From Hyphomonadaceae bacterium (GTDB lineage: Bacteria > Pseudomonadota > Alphaproteobacteria > Rhizobiales > Hyphomicrobiaceae): DNA of 64,000 nucleotides. The notes under the pieces were generated by a model. That model did no database searches. It saw only the letters and a list, made by a program, of their open reading frames with translations, and had not been told where the DNA came from. Positions 1 through 8,965 of the stretch are shown here, piece by piece. A program made the translations under genes and the position numbers. The stretch covers positions 1-64,000 of the forward strand of contig JAIEQJ010000042.1 of the NCBI GenBank assembly GCA_019747815.1. The letters run 5' to 3'. Numbering within the stretch: position 1 is the first letter of the stretch; each line of letters starts with the position of its first letter.

Positions 1-155
1 GTGGTGGCGATCGACCAGTAGGCGGCGTTGTCGGATGCGTCGGCAACGCGATAGCCGGTGGAGATGCGGTTCTGCGTTTGAACCAGTGCCTTGTTGGTGG
101 CGGAGAGCGACTGCAGCGCCGTCATCGCTGCGACGTTGGTGTTGATGCTAGCCAT
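1..155 (-). CDS. Flagellin, N-terminal fragment (runs off the left edge)
   Basis: The minus strand from 155 reads M-A-S-I-N-T-N-V-A-A-M-T-A-L-Q-S-L and goes on through an NRISTGYRV segment followed by ASDNAAYWSIA. This is the conserved D0/D1 coiled-coil start of bacterial flagellin, the subunit polymerised into the filament after export by the flagellar type III system. About 51 residues are present; the rest lies outside the window. The start is fixed by the canonical N-terminus, which has no cleaved signal peptide. The Shine-Dalgarno is weak. Which flagellin paralogue this is cannot be told. Confidence 0.9.
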   Translation of the reverse strand, partial: MASINTNVAAMTALQSLSATNKALVQTQNRISTGYRVADASDNAAYWSIAT

Positions 156-326
156 TTACTCGTGACCCCATGCTGACTTGAGCGCACAGAGTGCAACGGC
201 ACCGATTAACTTTTACCAACCAGACCGGGCAAGCCTGACGTCCCGGCTCGGATAGTGGAATGCATGGTTAACGGGCGCCTAATCCCGACCCGGCGCAAGG
301 CATGGGCTCGCCGTTGCAGGGGCCAC

Positions 327-2810
327 TCATTTCAGGCTGAAGACGTCGTCACTGACAGGCACGTTCCAGGCTGCGCTGTTGACCCTGACAACCGTCGTGA
401 GGCCCACGCTCGCCTGCTGCTCCACCTGCTCAAAGGGAAGGCGGACGCCATCGACCGTTCGCCACTTGCGTAGAAGCGTGACCGTCTCAATCTCCTTGTC
501 GGAGCTGCCCAGGCTCTTGAGGCCGGAGGCCCCGGCGGGAAGGTAGGTCGCTGCATCATAGTAAGCGGTCACCACACGGCCCGACCGCAAGGTGAGCCGC
601 AGCGCATAGCACTCCTTGCCATCGAATTGGGTGCGGCCGGCCACCGTGACATCGCTGTAGAGCCGGCTCCAGTTGAGCGGCTCGTGCACCGAGCCCAGGT
701 GCTGCCAATCAACTTCGCCCGGCTTGTAGGGCTGCGGCGGCTCGCCGCTCTTGATGTGCTGTCCCTTGGTGCCGTCAAACACCGAGCGGATGCTGATCTG
801 ATGCTCTTGCCCGAGCACGCGGAGCGCCACCTCGCTTGCCATGGCGAAGGGCGCCTTCCAGTAGAATTTCCCGCGACCGGATAGTCCAGCGCCCTGCATC
901 TCGGCTTCGAACTCCTGCACCAATGTGCGCTTGGCCGCCAAGGCGGCCTCCCCGCCCAGCGCGGATACCATGCGCCGATGCAATTCACCCGCCGACATGC
1001 TCGTCGCCACGGGGCCGGCGCTGGCGAACTCGACCGTGCCGTGGGGCTGCTTGAGAGAGAAGCCGGCAATGCGGCCCTGCTGGCGACGCAGCGTGATCAC
1101 CCAGCCGCCGACCGGCTCCAGGTCGGACAAGTGGAAGACATCGTTGCCCTTCGGCAGCAGCGCGTAGGCGGGCTGCATGGCGGCAATGAACGCAATATTG
1201 CCCGATATGTTGGCAATCTCGGTCGTTTGTGCGCCATCGGCCGTCTTGTAGACGCCGATGGCGTCGGCGTAGGTGGCCGACATGGCATCGAGCGATGCGG
1301 CAACTCGCTTGGGCAGCACAACATCGCCGTGCGGCTGCTTCAAGAACAGCTCCGTTGCCGTCGGGTCGGATCGCGCCGGCCGGAATGTGGCGATGAACCC
1401 GGAGGGCGCCACGCCTCCCAGCCGATAGCGCCGGTCACCGAGAGCGATCAGTGGATAGTCGGGCTGGCCGGGCACCTTCAGCGTAAGCTTGCCGCGGTCG
1501 GCAACGACGACGAAATCAGATCCTCCCGGGACGGCATAGGGCCCCGCCTCGGACGCGGGATCGGTGCCGGCCGCTGCCTGGGACTGTTGCGGCGGGCGAG
1601 CCTCCGCAGCGACCGGTGCAGGCAGCCGCGGACTGAGCAGGCGCGACCAGATCGCCTGTCTCACCGCCGCCTCGTTCATCGCGGAATTCGACGCATTGGT
1701 GAGCAAGGCGAAACCCACGCCCTTCTCGGGGATGGCGGCGACGAGCGCGCTGTAGCCGAAGACGTTGCCGCCATGATCGATCACCCTGAGCCCGTTCCAC
1801 TTGCGCAGGAAGAGCCCAAGGCCATAGTCGACCTCGCCGGCAATATTGATCTGAGGCGTCGTCATGCTCTTGAACTGGGCGCTCGACACAATGGTGCGTC
1901 CGTTGTGTTGTCCCCCCGCGATCAGCAGGCGAACGAACTCGCCCATGTCGCGCGCGGTGGAGACGACACCGCCTGCCGGTGCGATGGAATCAGTGGTCAG
2001 CAATTGCACCGGAGCCGGGGCCGTGATGTCGGCGGTGTAGCCGGCGGCGCGGTCGGAATCCGCATTGAAGCGCGCGATCGAGACATGCGAGCGGCGCATG
2101 CCGAGCGGACCGAATATGCGGCTTTCGACCAGAGCCTCATAGGTTTGGCGCTCGGCGCGCGCGGCGACCTCCCCTGCCACCACATAGAGATAGTTGTTGT
2201 AGTTGAACGACGCCCTGATCGGCGCCATTTGATTGAGGCTGGCGACACCCTTGATGAGGTCCGTGCGTGTGAGCTTGAAGGCGATCCATGCGAGGTCTGC
2301 CCGTTCAAGGCCGGTGCGATGCGCCAGCAGATCGCGCAGTGTGGCGCGGATGTCGGCATCCGGATCTTTGAGCTTGAACTCGGGTAGGAACTTGCGTGGC
2401 GCGTCATCCAGCGACAGCACGCCATCATCGATCCCCAGCAGGACGGCGAGAGCCGTGAACGGCTTGGAAACCGAGCCGACCGGGAACATCGTGTCGGTCG
2501 TGACAGGAAGTTTCTTGTCGACGTCGCGGACGCCGAAACCCTTGATGAGCACAACCCGGTTGTCTGCGATGATGGCGAGAGCCGCTCCGGGCACTCCGGC
2601 GTCCCGCCGCATCCGCTCGATGACGTTCTCGATCGACTCGAGACGCTCGGCGAGCGTCGTCTCGTTTGCGCCGGCCGGGCCCTGTCTGCCACCTGCCTGC
2701 TCCTGCGCCGCGGTCTGCAATCCCCAGAGCCAGGGGATGCAGAGGATGGCGCCGGCGATCGACCGCGGCAACAATCCAGCATGCCGCCGACCGGTGCGGC
2801 TTCCAGGCAT
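327..2810 (-). CDS. Exported beta-lactamase-family serine hydrolase with a C-terminal extension
   Basis: About 827 residues. The start at 2810 is chosen because GAGGATG sits just upstream and the protein then begins with a basic N-terminus and a hydrophobic stretch (about residues 14-34) that reads as a signal peptide; the frame is open further upstream without such support. The penicillin-binding-protein-like fold shows SVSK (113-116, nucleophile Ser and Lys), YNN (205-207) and HGG (347-349), the class C beta-lactamase/esterase/D,D-peptidase triad. After about residue 480 there are further beta-rich segments, and the last 200 or so residues, with a GRGKFYWKAP segment, resemble periplasmic lipoprotein-like domains. 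It is far longer than the usual 350-450 residue catalytic unit. Substrate unknown: esterase, peptidase and lactamase are all possible. Confidence 0.8.
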   Translation of the reverse strand: MPGSRTGRRHAGLLPRSIAGAILCIPWLWGLQTAAQEQAGGRQGPAGANETTLAERLESIENVIERMRRDAGVPGAALAIIADNRVVLIKGFGVRDVDKKLPVTTDTMFPVGSVSKPFTALAVLLGIDDGVLSLDDAPRKFLPEFKLKDPDADIRATLRDLLAHRTGLERADLAWIAFKLTRTDLIKGVASLNQMAPIRASFNYNNYLYVVAGEVAARAERQTYEALVESRIFGPLGMRRSHVSIARFNADSDRAAGYTADITAPAPVQLLTTDSIAPAGGVVSTARDMGEFVRLLIAGGQHNGRTIVSSAQFKSMTTPQINIAGEVDYGLGLFLRKWNGLRVIDHGGNVFGYSALVAAIPEKGVGFALLTNASNSAMNEAAVRQAIWSRLLSPRLPAPVAAEARPPQQSQAAAGTDPASEAGPYAVPGGSDFVVVADRGKLTLKVPGQPDYPLIALGDRRYRLGGVAPSGFIATFRPARSDPTATELFLKQPHGDVVLPKRVAASLDAMSATYADAIGVYKTADGAQTTEIANISGNIAFIAAMQPAYALLPKGNDVFHLSDLEPVGGWVITLRRQQGRIAGFSLKQPHGTVEFASAGPVATSMSAGELHRRMVSALGGEAALAAKRTLVQEFEAEMQGAGLSGRGKFYWKAPFAMASEVALRVLGQEHQISIRSVFDGTKGQHIKSGEPPQPYKPGEVDWQHLGSVHEPLNWSRLYSDVTVAGRTQFDGKECYALRLTLRSGRVVTAYYDAATYLPAGASGLKSLGSSDKEIETVTLLRKWRTVDGVRLPFEQVEQQASVGLTTVVRVNSAAWNVPVSDDVFSLK

Positions 2811-3002
2811 GACATCCTCGCGCGATGTTAGGCCTGCAATATAGCCCCCGCCGCCGGCACTGAGAACCGGCATTCTGATGTCGGATAAGTACCTTTGCCT
2901 GCCAGCTTTCGCGCCTGCGAATGAGCGCGCCATGCCGGGACGCGAGCTTCCCCGCTGCCGCAAGACACGCCCGGTCAACGTCCAAGCGCGTCGCGCACGC
3001 GG

Positions 3003-3683
3003 CTAGATGACGGTCACTTCCAGATCGCCGATGCCGTCGATGTGGGCGCGCATGACATCGCCCTTCTTGATGGCGCCGACGCCCGAGGGCGTGCCGGTAA
3101 AGATCAGATCGCCGGCCTTGAGCTCGAACAGCCCGGACAGGAACTCGATCTGGTGGGGAATGTCCCAGATCATCTGGCGGAGATCGCCGGTCTGTTTGCG
3201 CTGGCCGTTGACATCGAGCCAGATCGCGCCCTTGCCGGGGTTCTCGACGTGCGGCGCGGGCACCAGCGCGGTGCACGGGGCAGATGCCTCGAACGCCTTG
3301 GCGACTTCCCAGGGACGCGACATCTTCTTGGCGACGTCCTGCAAGTCGCGTCGCGTCATGTCGATGCCGACGGCATAGCCGAACACATGGCTCATCGCGT
3401 CCGCGGCCTTGATGCTCACGCCCCCTGATTTGAGAGCCACCACCAGCTCCACCTCGAAGTGTACGTTGCTGGTCTGGGCCGGATAGGGAAACTTGCCATC
3501 CGTGACGGCATTGTCGGCGTTCTTCTGGAAGAAGAACGGCGGGTCCTTGGTGTCGCCGCCCATCTCCTTGGTGTGCTCGGCATAGTTGCGGCCCACGCAG
3601 TAGATGCGGTGGATGGGAAACAGCTTGTCGGAGCCCTTGACCGGCAGGGTCGGCTGCGGCACAGGCGTGAAGACATAGGTCAT
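3003..3683 (-). CDS. Fumarylacetoacetate hydrolase (FAH) family protein
   Basis: 226 residues, the size of the short FAH enzymes such as YcgM/acylpyruvate hydrolases. IYCVGRNYAEH at 27-37 is the family signature. The acidic residues expected to bind Mg or Mn are visible as E77 and E79 (in HFEVEL) and D108 (in GID). FTGTPSGVG near residue 196 is also typical. The family cleaves C-C bonds in 2,4-diketo or acylpyruvate-type acids. It ends a minus-strand run after a sugar-acid dehydratase gene (99 bp gap). In some non-phosphorylative sugar pathways a FAH-family enzyme cleaves 2,4-diketo-3-deoxy acids, so a role in the same pathway is a reasonable inference but not shown. Confidence 0.85.
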   Translation of the reverse strand: MTYVFTPVPQPTLPVKGSDKLFPIHRIYCVGRNYAEHTKEMGGDTKDPPFFFQKNADNAVTDGKFPYPAQTSNVHFEVELVVALKSGGVSIKAADAMSHVFGYAVGIDMTRRDLQDVAKKMSRPWEVAKAFEASAPCTALVPAPHVENPGKGAIWLDVNGQRKQTGDLRQMIWDIPHQIEFLSGLFELKAGDLIFTGTPSGVGAIKKGDVMRAHIDGIGDLEVTVI

Positions 3684-3782
3684 GGAGCGTGCCCTTGTTA
3701 GCGCTTCGGCCCCTTCCTAGCAGAAACGCTGCCCTACGTCAGGCGGGCGATTGCTCCCGCCTTCGCGTCGCAGACATGTGAT

Positions 3783-5504
3783 CTAATGAATCTCCGGCTC
3801 GGGTGTTGGCGCCCCGTGCTCGAGGAAATCGAAGTCGCAGCCCTCGTCGGCCTGGCCGATGTGCTCCTGGAACATGCGGCCGTAGCCCCGCTCGTAGCGC
3901 GGTGGCGGAGGCACAAAGCCCGCGCGGCGGCGCGCCAGCTCCTCGTCCGGCACGTGCAGGTGCAGGCGCCGTGCGCCTACGTCCACCTCGATCTCATCGC
4001 CCGTCTTGACCAGCGCGAGAGGCCCGCCGACGAAGCTCTCCGGTGCCACATGCAGGATGCAGGCGCCGTAGCTGGTGCCTGACATGCGCGCGTCGGAAAT
4101 GCGCAGCACGTCGCGCACCCCGGCTTTCACGAGCTTGCGCGGGATCGGCAGCATGCCCCACTCCGGCATGCCGGGCCCGCCCTTGGGTCCCGCGTTCTGC
4201 AGCACCAGCACGTGGTCGGGCGTCACATCGAGATCGTCACGCTCGACCTCTGCCGCCATGTGATTGTAGTCGCCAAACACGATCGCCTTGCCGCGATGCT
4301 GGCGCAGCCGCGGCTCTGCGGCCGACGGCTTCATGACGGCCCCGCGCGGCGCGAGATTGCCCCGGAGCACCGCGGTTGCGCCCTCGGCGTAGATGGCCTT
4401 GTCGAGCGAGCGGATGACATCGGGATGGAACACGTCCGCGCCTGCAATGTTCTCGCCCACGGTGCGGCCGCTAACGGTGAGGGCATCGCCATCCAGCTTG
4501 TCCGCCAGCAGCTTCATGAGGGCAGGCAGGCCGCCGGCATAGAAGAAGTCCTCCATCAGATAGGCGCCCGACGGCCGCACATTGGCGATCACCGGCACCT
4601 GGCGCGAAAGATGATCGAACTGCTCCAGCGACAGGGCTATGCCCGCACGCCGCGCCATGGCCACGACGTGGATGATGGCGTTGGTGGAGCCGCCCATCGC
4701 CATGTGCACCTTGATGGCGTTGGCGAACGAGGCGGGCGTGAGGAGCGTCTCCGGCGTCAAATCCTGCCACACCATCTCCACGATGCGCCGGCCGGCCTGC
4801 GCGCACATGCGCGGATGCGCGGCATCGGCCGCGGGAATTGAGGATGCGCCGGGCAATGTCAGTCCGAGCGCCTCGGCAATCGCCATCATGGTGGCGGCCG
4901 TGCCCATGGTCATGCACGTGCCGAACGAGCGCGCGATGCCGCTTTCCATCTCGCTCCAGTCGGCTTCGCTCATCCGGCCGGCGCGCTTCTCGTCCCAGTA
5001 CTTCCACACGTCCGAGCCCGAGCCCAGCGTCTGCCCGCGCCAGTTGCCGCGCAGCATGGGTCCCGCCGGGCAGAAAATCGCCGGCAGCCCCATGGAGATG
5101 GCGCCCATGATCAGGCCCGGCGTGGTCTTGTCGCAACCGCCCAGCAGCACTGCGCCGTCGATGGGGTGCGAGCGCAGCAGCTCCTCCGTCTCCATGGCCA
5201 GGAAGTTGCGATAGAGCATGGTGGTCGGCTTGACGAAGGGCTCGGCCAGGGAGATGGCCGGCAGCTCGAGCGGGAAGCCGCCCGCCTGCAGCACGCCGCG
5301 CTTCACGTCCTCGGCGCGCGCGCGCAGATGCGCATGGCAGGCGTTGATGTCGCTCCACGTGTTGATGATGCCGATCACCGGCTTGCCGTGCCAATCGTCT
5401 GCGTCATAGCCGATCTGGCGCAGCCGCGAGCGATGTCCGAACGAGCGCAAGTCCTGCACGCCGAGCCAGCGGTACGAGCGCAGGTCTTGCGGGCGCTTGC
5501 GCAT
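3783..5504 (-). CDS. IlvD/Edd family dehydratase, likely a sugar-acid (aldonate) dehydratase
   Basis: 573 residues, close to known L-arabonate dehydratases. Three cysteines sit where that subfamily binds a [2Fe-2S] cluster: C56 (in SDINACH), C124 (in GGCDKTTPG) and C197 (in GTCMTMG). The QIGYDADDW segment near residue 30 and the long C-terminal half with GGPGMPEWGMLPIP favour the aldonate branch over dihydroxy-acid dehydratase (ilvD of branched-chain synthesis). The reaction would be aldonate to 2-keto-3-deoxyaldonate. GAGAGG precedes the ATG. It lies downstream of a TAXI-TRAP transporter and upstream of a FAH hydrolase on the same strand, so uptake and breakdown of a sugar acid is the likely unit. 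The exact substrate (arabonate, xylonate, fuconate) is unknown. Confidence 0.85.
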   Translation of the reverse strand: MRKRPQDLRSYRWLGVQDLRSFGHRSRLRQIGYDADDWHGKPVIGIINTWSDINACHAHLRARAEDVKRGVLQAGGFPLELPAISLAEPFVKPTTMLYRNFLAMETEELLRSHPIDGAVLLGGCDKTTPGLIMGAISMGLPAIFCPAGPMLRGNWRGQTLGSGSDVWKYWDEKRAGRMSEADWSEMESGIARSFGTCMTMGTAATMMAIAEALGLTLPGASSIPAADAAHPRMCAQAGRRIVEMVWQDLTPETLLTPASFANAIKVHMAMGGSTNAIIHVVAMARRAGIALSLEQFDHLSRQVPVIANVRPSGAYLMEDFFYAGGLPALMKLLADKLDGDALTVSGRTVGENIAGADVFHPDVIRSLDKAIYAEGATAVLRGNLAPRGAVMKPSAAEPRLRQHRGKAIVFGDYNHMAAEVERDDLDVTPDHVLVLQNAGPKGGPGMPEWGMLPIPRKLVKAGVRDVLRISDARMSGTSYGACILHVAPESFVGGPLALVKTGDEIEVDVGARRLHLHVPDEELARRRAGFVPPPPRYERGYGRMFQEHIGQADEGCDFDFLEHGAPTPEPEIH

Positions 5505-5588
5505 GATCTTGTAACCTCTCGTTTCGGGCGGCTGCCGGCTTGAACGTCTCGGTGGCTTGTGATGGGCCTCCGGCCTACGCAGCGGGGC

Positions 5589-7742
5589 TCATGCGCTCGG
5601 CTCCTGCCCGGCCCTGGCGGCCGTCGCCGCGCCGATGGAGGCCTGTTTGGCTGCGCCCTGTCCCAGAAGCTGAATTGCAAGCACCGCCCCGGCGAGGCCG
5701 AAGCCGATCAGGTCGGCCGTGAACGCGGGCGCAACCAGAAACAGCGCCGCCGCAATGGCCAAGCCGCGCTGCCACAGCGGCATAGGCCGCAACAGGTATC
5801 CGTGCAGGCCCGCTGCCAGGAAGCCGATGCCGATGATCGACACGACCGTGCGCCACACGATGAGCGGCCAGTCGCCGATCATGAGCAGCGCCGGCTCATA
5901 CACGAACATGAACGGCACCACGAAGCCGGCTGCCCCGATCTTCACGGCGGCCCAGCCAGTCTTCCACAGATCGGACTTGGCGAGCCCCGAAGCGGCATAG
6001 ACCGCCAGCGCCACCGGCGGCGTGATGGCCGAGAGGATCGCAAAATAGAACGCGAACATGTGGGCTGCGGGCGTGACGACGCCCAGCTTCACCAGCGCGG
6101 GCACCAGCAGCGACACCATGATGATATACGCCGGCGTGGTCGGCATCCCCATGCCCAGGATGATGCCGGCGGCCATGGTCAGCAGCAGGGCGAGCAGCAG
6201 CACGTTCTGCGACAAACCCACCACCCATTGCGTGAAGGTGATGCCAAGGCCGGTGAGGATGACGATGCCGATGATGATGCCCGCGGCCGCGCAGGCCAGC
6301 GCCACGGGGAGCGTGTTGCGCGCCCCGTCGATCATGGCATCGATGACGGGCCTCATCTCGATCCTGAGCAGAATGATCGTGTGCCGCACCATCCACATCC
6401 AAAAACCGACGACAGCAGCCACGAGGGCCGCCTCGATCAGCGGGTGCATGCCAAAGAGAGCCGGAATGATGGTCGGCACCGTGGGGATCACGTATGGCAG
6501 GACCATCAGCGCCGGCAGCGCCAGCAGCACCACCGGTCCAAACCACGCCACGGGGAAGCACAGCAGCGTTCCGGTCAGCGCGGCCAGGGGCGCGCTGTAG
6601 CCCGAATACATGACGAACAGAATGGAGCACACGGGAATGAACAGGTGCCCGCGCGCGCTCAGCACCCGGCGCAGCACCGGCAGCTCGGAACGCGGCACAC
6701 CCAGCAACCCCTGCCGCTTGGCCTCGAAGTGCACGGCGGCAAAGCACGCCACGTAGTACAGAACCGCCGGGATGGCGGCCCAGATCACCACCTGTGCGTA
6801 GCTCACGCCCTGGAACTCGGCCATGACAAAGGCGGCAGCGCCCATGATGGGCGGCATGATCTGCCCGCCGGTGGACGCGGTCGCCTCCACGGCGGCGGCA
6901 AAATGTGGCCTAAAGCCCGTCCGCTTCATGAGCGGAATGGAGATCGGCCCGTCCACCATCACGTTGGCGACGGCAGAGCCCGAAATCGTGCCGAACAGCG
7001 AGGACGACACCACCGACACCTTGCCGGGGCCGCCAGCCGTATGGCCGGTGATGCCCATGGCGAAGTCCATGAACAGCTGGCCGGTTCCGGTCCGCTCCAT
7101 GAACGCCCCGAACAGGACGAAGATCATCACATAGGACGCCGACACGGCGAGCGGCTGACCAAAGATGCCTTCGGTCGACAGGTAGAGCTGGTCGATGAAA
7201 CGGATCGGCTCGATGCGGGTGAAAAAGTAGGCGTAGAGGCCGAAGGCGATGCAGGTCAGCGGCAGCGCCGGGCCAAGCACGCGCCGCGTCGCCTCGAGCA
7301 CCAGCAGGATCAAAGTGACGCTGAGGATGATATCCGACCACGCCATGTCATCGACATAGATGATGCGGTCAATGATGTAGTCGTAGTACCAGAAGATGTA
7401 TCCAACCGAGATCACGCTCGCCGCCACCAGCAGCAGGTCCAAAGGCGACGGCAGCTTGGTCTTCCGTTCCAGCTCCGCGCGTGCCTCCGGCAGCAGCATG
7501 GCGAGCTGATCGTCGGTCGGCGACTTGAGGCGGAACCACAGGAACGTCAGCACCAGCGCAAACATCAGATGCACGCCGCGGAAGATGTAGTCCGTCGGCG
7601 GCCCCCGAAAGACCTCGCGCAGCGACGGCGAGATGAAGTCCATCGGCGGGATGATGACGTAGATGTGGTAGAGCGCCATCGCCAGTGCGATCGCAGCCGC
7701 CAGCTTGCGCGGCATCTCCCGCATGGCTGCGCTGAAACTCAT
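5589..7742 (-). CDS. TRAP transporter permease, fused small and large membrane subunits (TAXI type)
   Basis: 717 residues, very hydrophobic, with many membrane segments. The N-terminal part corresponds to the four-helix DctQ-like subunit and the rest to the DctM-like permease. The GMGMPTTPAYIIM segment in the C-terminal third is typical of fused TRAP permeases that work with TAXI binding proteins. It imports an organic acid by Na+ or H+ gradient in the inner membrane. AGGAAACC precedes the ATG. The TAXI receptor gene lies 71 bp upstream on the same strand and the dehydratase 84 bp downstream, which fits one operon. Confidence 0.9.
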   Translation of the reverse strand: MSFSAAMREMPRKLAAAIALAMALYHIYVIIPPMDFISPSLREVFRGPPTDYIFRGVHLMFALVLTFLWFRLKSPTDDQLAMLLPEARAELERKTKLPSPLDLLLVAASVISVGYIFWYYDYIIDRIIYVDDMAWSDIILSVTLILLVLEATRRVLGPALPLTCIAFGLYAYFFTRIEPIRFIDQLYLSTEGIFGQPLAVSASYVMIFVLFGAFMERTGTGQLFMDFAMGITGHTAGGPGKVSVVSSSLFGTISGSAVANVMVDGPISIPLMKRTGFRPHFAAAVEATASTGGQIMPPIMGAAAFVMAEFQGVSYAQVVIWAAIPAVLYYVACFAAVHFEAKRQGLLGVPRSELPVLRRVLSARGHLFIPVCSILFVMYSGYSAPLAALTGTLLCFPVAWFGPVVLLALPALMVLPYVIPTVPTIIPALFGMHPLIEAALVAAVVGFWMWMVRHTIILLRIEMRPVIDAMIDGARNTLPVALACAAAGIIIGIVILTGLGITFTQWVVGLSQNVLLLALLLTMAAGIILGMGMPTTPAYIIMVSLLVPALVKLGVVTPAAHMFAFYFAILSAITPPVALAVYAASGLAKSDLWKTGWAAVKIGAAGFVVPFMFVYEPALLMIGDWPLIVWRTVVSIIGIGFLAAGLHGYLLRPMPLWQRGLAIAAALFLVAPAFTADLIGFGLAGAVLAIQLLGQGAAKQASIGAATAARAGQEPSA

Positions 7743-7813
7743 GGATGGTTTCCTGCCCGGTAGCCCATACGCCTTTGGGGCGGCTTGTTGCCGCCCCCGC
7801 GTTCTTTGCTCGG

Positions 7814-8767
7814 CTATTTAACGGCTATTCCCTGCTCCTTGTACCACTTGGCCGCACCGGCATGGAACGGCACGCCGATCTCCTGCGCCATGATCTGCGG
7901 TGTCAGCTTGGCCATGTCTCTGTAGACCGCGGCCAGGCCATTCTTGTTCGGCATGATGGCGGCGGTCATCTTGTAGACCGTATCTTCGGGCAGCGTGCAC
8001 GCGGCAACGAGGTGGGTATAGTAGCCGATCACCTGCACGTCCTTGTCCTGCTTGGGGTAGGTGCCTTTCGGGACCGTGACCAGCTTGTAGGCCGGATTGA
8101 TCTTGCGCATGTCCTCGTAGATGGCGCTCAAGTCCAGCAGGCGAATGTCGCGCGCCGACGCCAAATCCATCAGCGAGCTGGCCGGGATGCCGGTGCCTAG
8201 CGCGAACATGTGCATCCGGTTGTCTTTCACCTGCTCGACGCTGTCGGTGTAGCTGTTGGTGAAGCTGGCCCTGACGTCGTTGTAGGTCATGCCCGACACG
8301 CGCAGCACATGGCGGGCGATCAGCTCACCGGTATTGCCTTTGACCTGGGTGGCGAAGCCCTTGCCTTTGATGTCCTTGATCGTGGTGATGCCACTGTCCG
8401 CCGGCACCACCACCTGGAAATATTGAGGATAGAGCGTCGCGACGTTGCACACCTTGCCGTGCTTCTTGTCGAGGGGTGCCTCGCCCGTGCCGGCCGCCGC
8501 ATCCGCCGTCGTGATGGTGTTGCCGAAGCCGACCTCGGCCTTGCCTTCCTCGATGCCCCGCACGTTGGCAATGCCGGCGCCCGGCAGCGACTGCACCTTG
8601 AGATCGGGGACCGCCTTTTCCCAGATGTCCTTGAGCTGCCCGCCAAGCGGCACCCAGAACCCGGCCTGCGGGCCGGTCATCATGCGGACCTCCGCTGCGC
8701 CGACCGCACCCATGAAGCCAAACAGCGCAGCCAGTGCGGCAGCCGCGGTGCATCCAATCCTGCGCAT
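7814..8767 (-). CDS. TAXI family TRAP transporter solute-binding protein
   Basis: 317 residues with a clear signal peptide (basic MRR, hydrophobic 7-22, cleavage near GAAEV). The mature protein has the TAXI-family pattern: MMTGPQAGFWVPLGG near the start, an SLPGAGIANV segment around 60, and LYPQYFQVV around 110. It would bind a carboxylate substrate in the periplasm and deliver it to the fused permease encoded next. It is the first gene of the minus-strand group. GGGAGAAACTCC precedes the ATG. A neighbouring sugar-acid dehydratase suggests an aldonate as substrate, although most studied TAXI proteins bind glutamate-like or other organic acids. Confidence 0.9.
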   Translation of the reverse strand: MRRIGCTAAAALAALFGFMGAVGAAEVRMMTGPQAGFWVPLGGQLKDIWEKAVPDLKVQSLPGAGIANVRGIEEGKAEVGFGNTITTADAAAGTGEAPLDKKHGKVCNVATLYPQYFQVVVPADSGITTIKDIKGKGFATQVKGNTGELIARHVLRVSGMTYNDVRASFTNSYTDSVEQVKDNRMHMFALGTGIPASSLMDLASARDIRLLDLSAIYEDMRKINPAYKLVTVPKGTYPKQDKDVQVIGYYTHLVAACTLPEDTVYKMTAAIMPNKNGLAAVYRDMAKLTPQIMAQEIGVPFHAGAAKWYKEQGIAVK

Positions 8768-8965
8768 GGAGTTTCTCCCTGTACGTCGATTTGTGCTTTG
8801 GTCCGGGATGGACGGCCAACAGTATCGCTCGCCGGCGAGATTTGCCAGCCTCCTGGCGGCTGCGCCGCGGCTCAGGGCCCATATTGGCCGTGCAAGGATC
8901 AGGTCAGGCGCAACACAATGCGCGTCGGCTCGGGCATGGCTGGCACAATGGCGCGCCGGCCATGC

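Noticed and set aside
978-2387. 469-codon plus-strand frame opposite the serine hydrolase
   Set aside because: Antisense shadow of a gene with intact catalytic motifs; no recognisable domain.
5559-7763. Long plus-strand open frame (734 codons) opposite the TRAP permease
   Set aside because: It is antisense to a well-supported membrane protein and has a His/Gln/Arg/Gly-rich composition typical of shadow frames in high-GC DNA.
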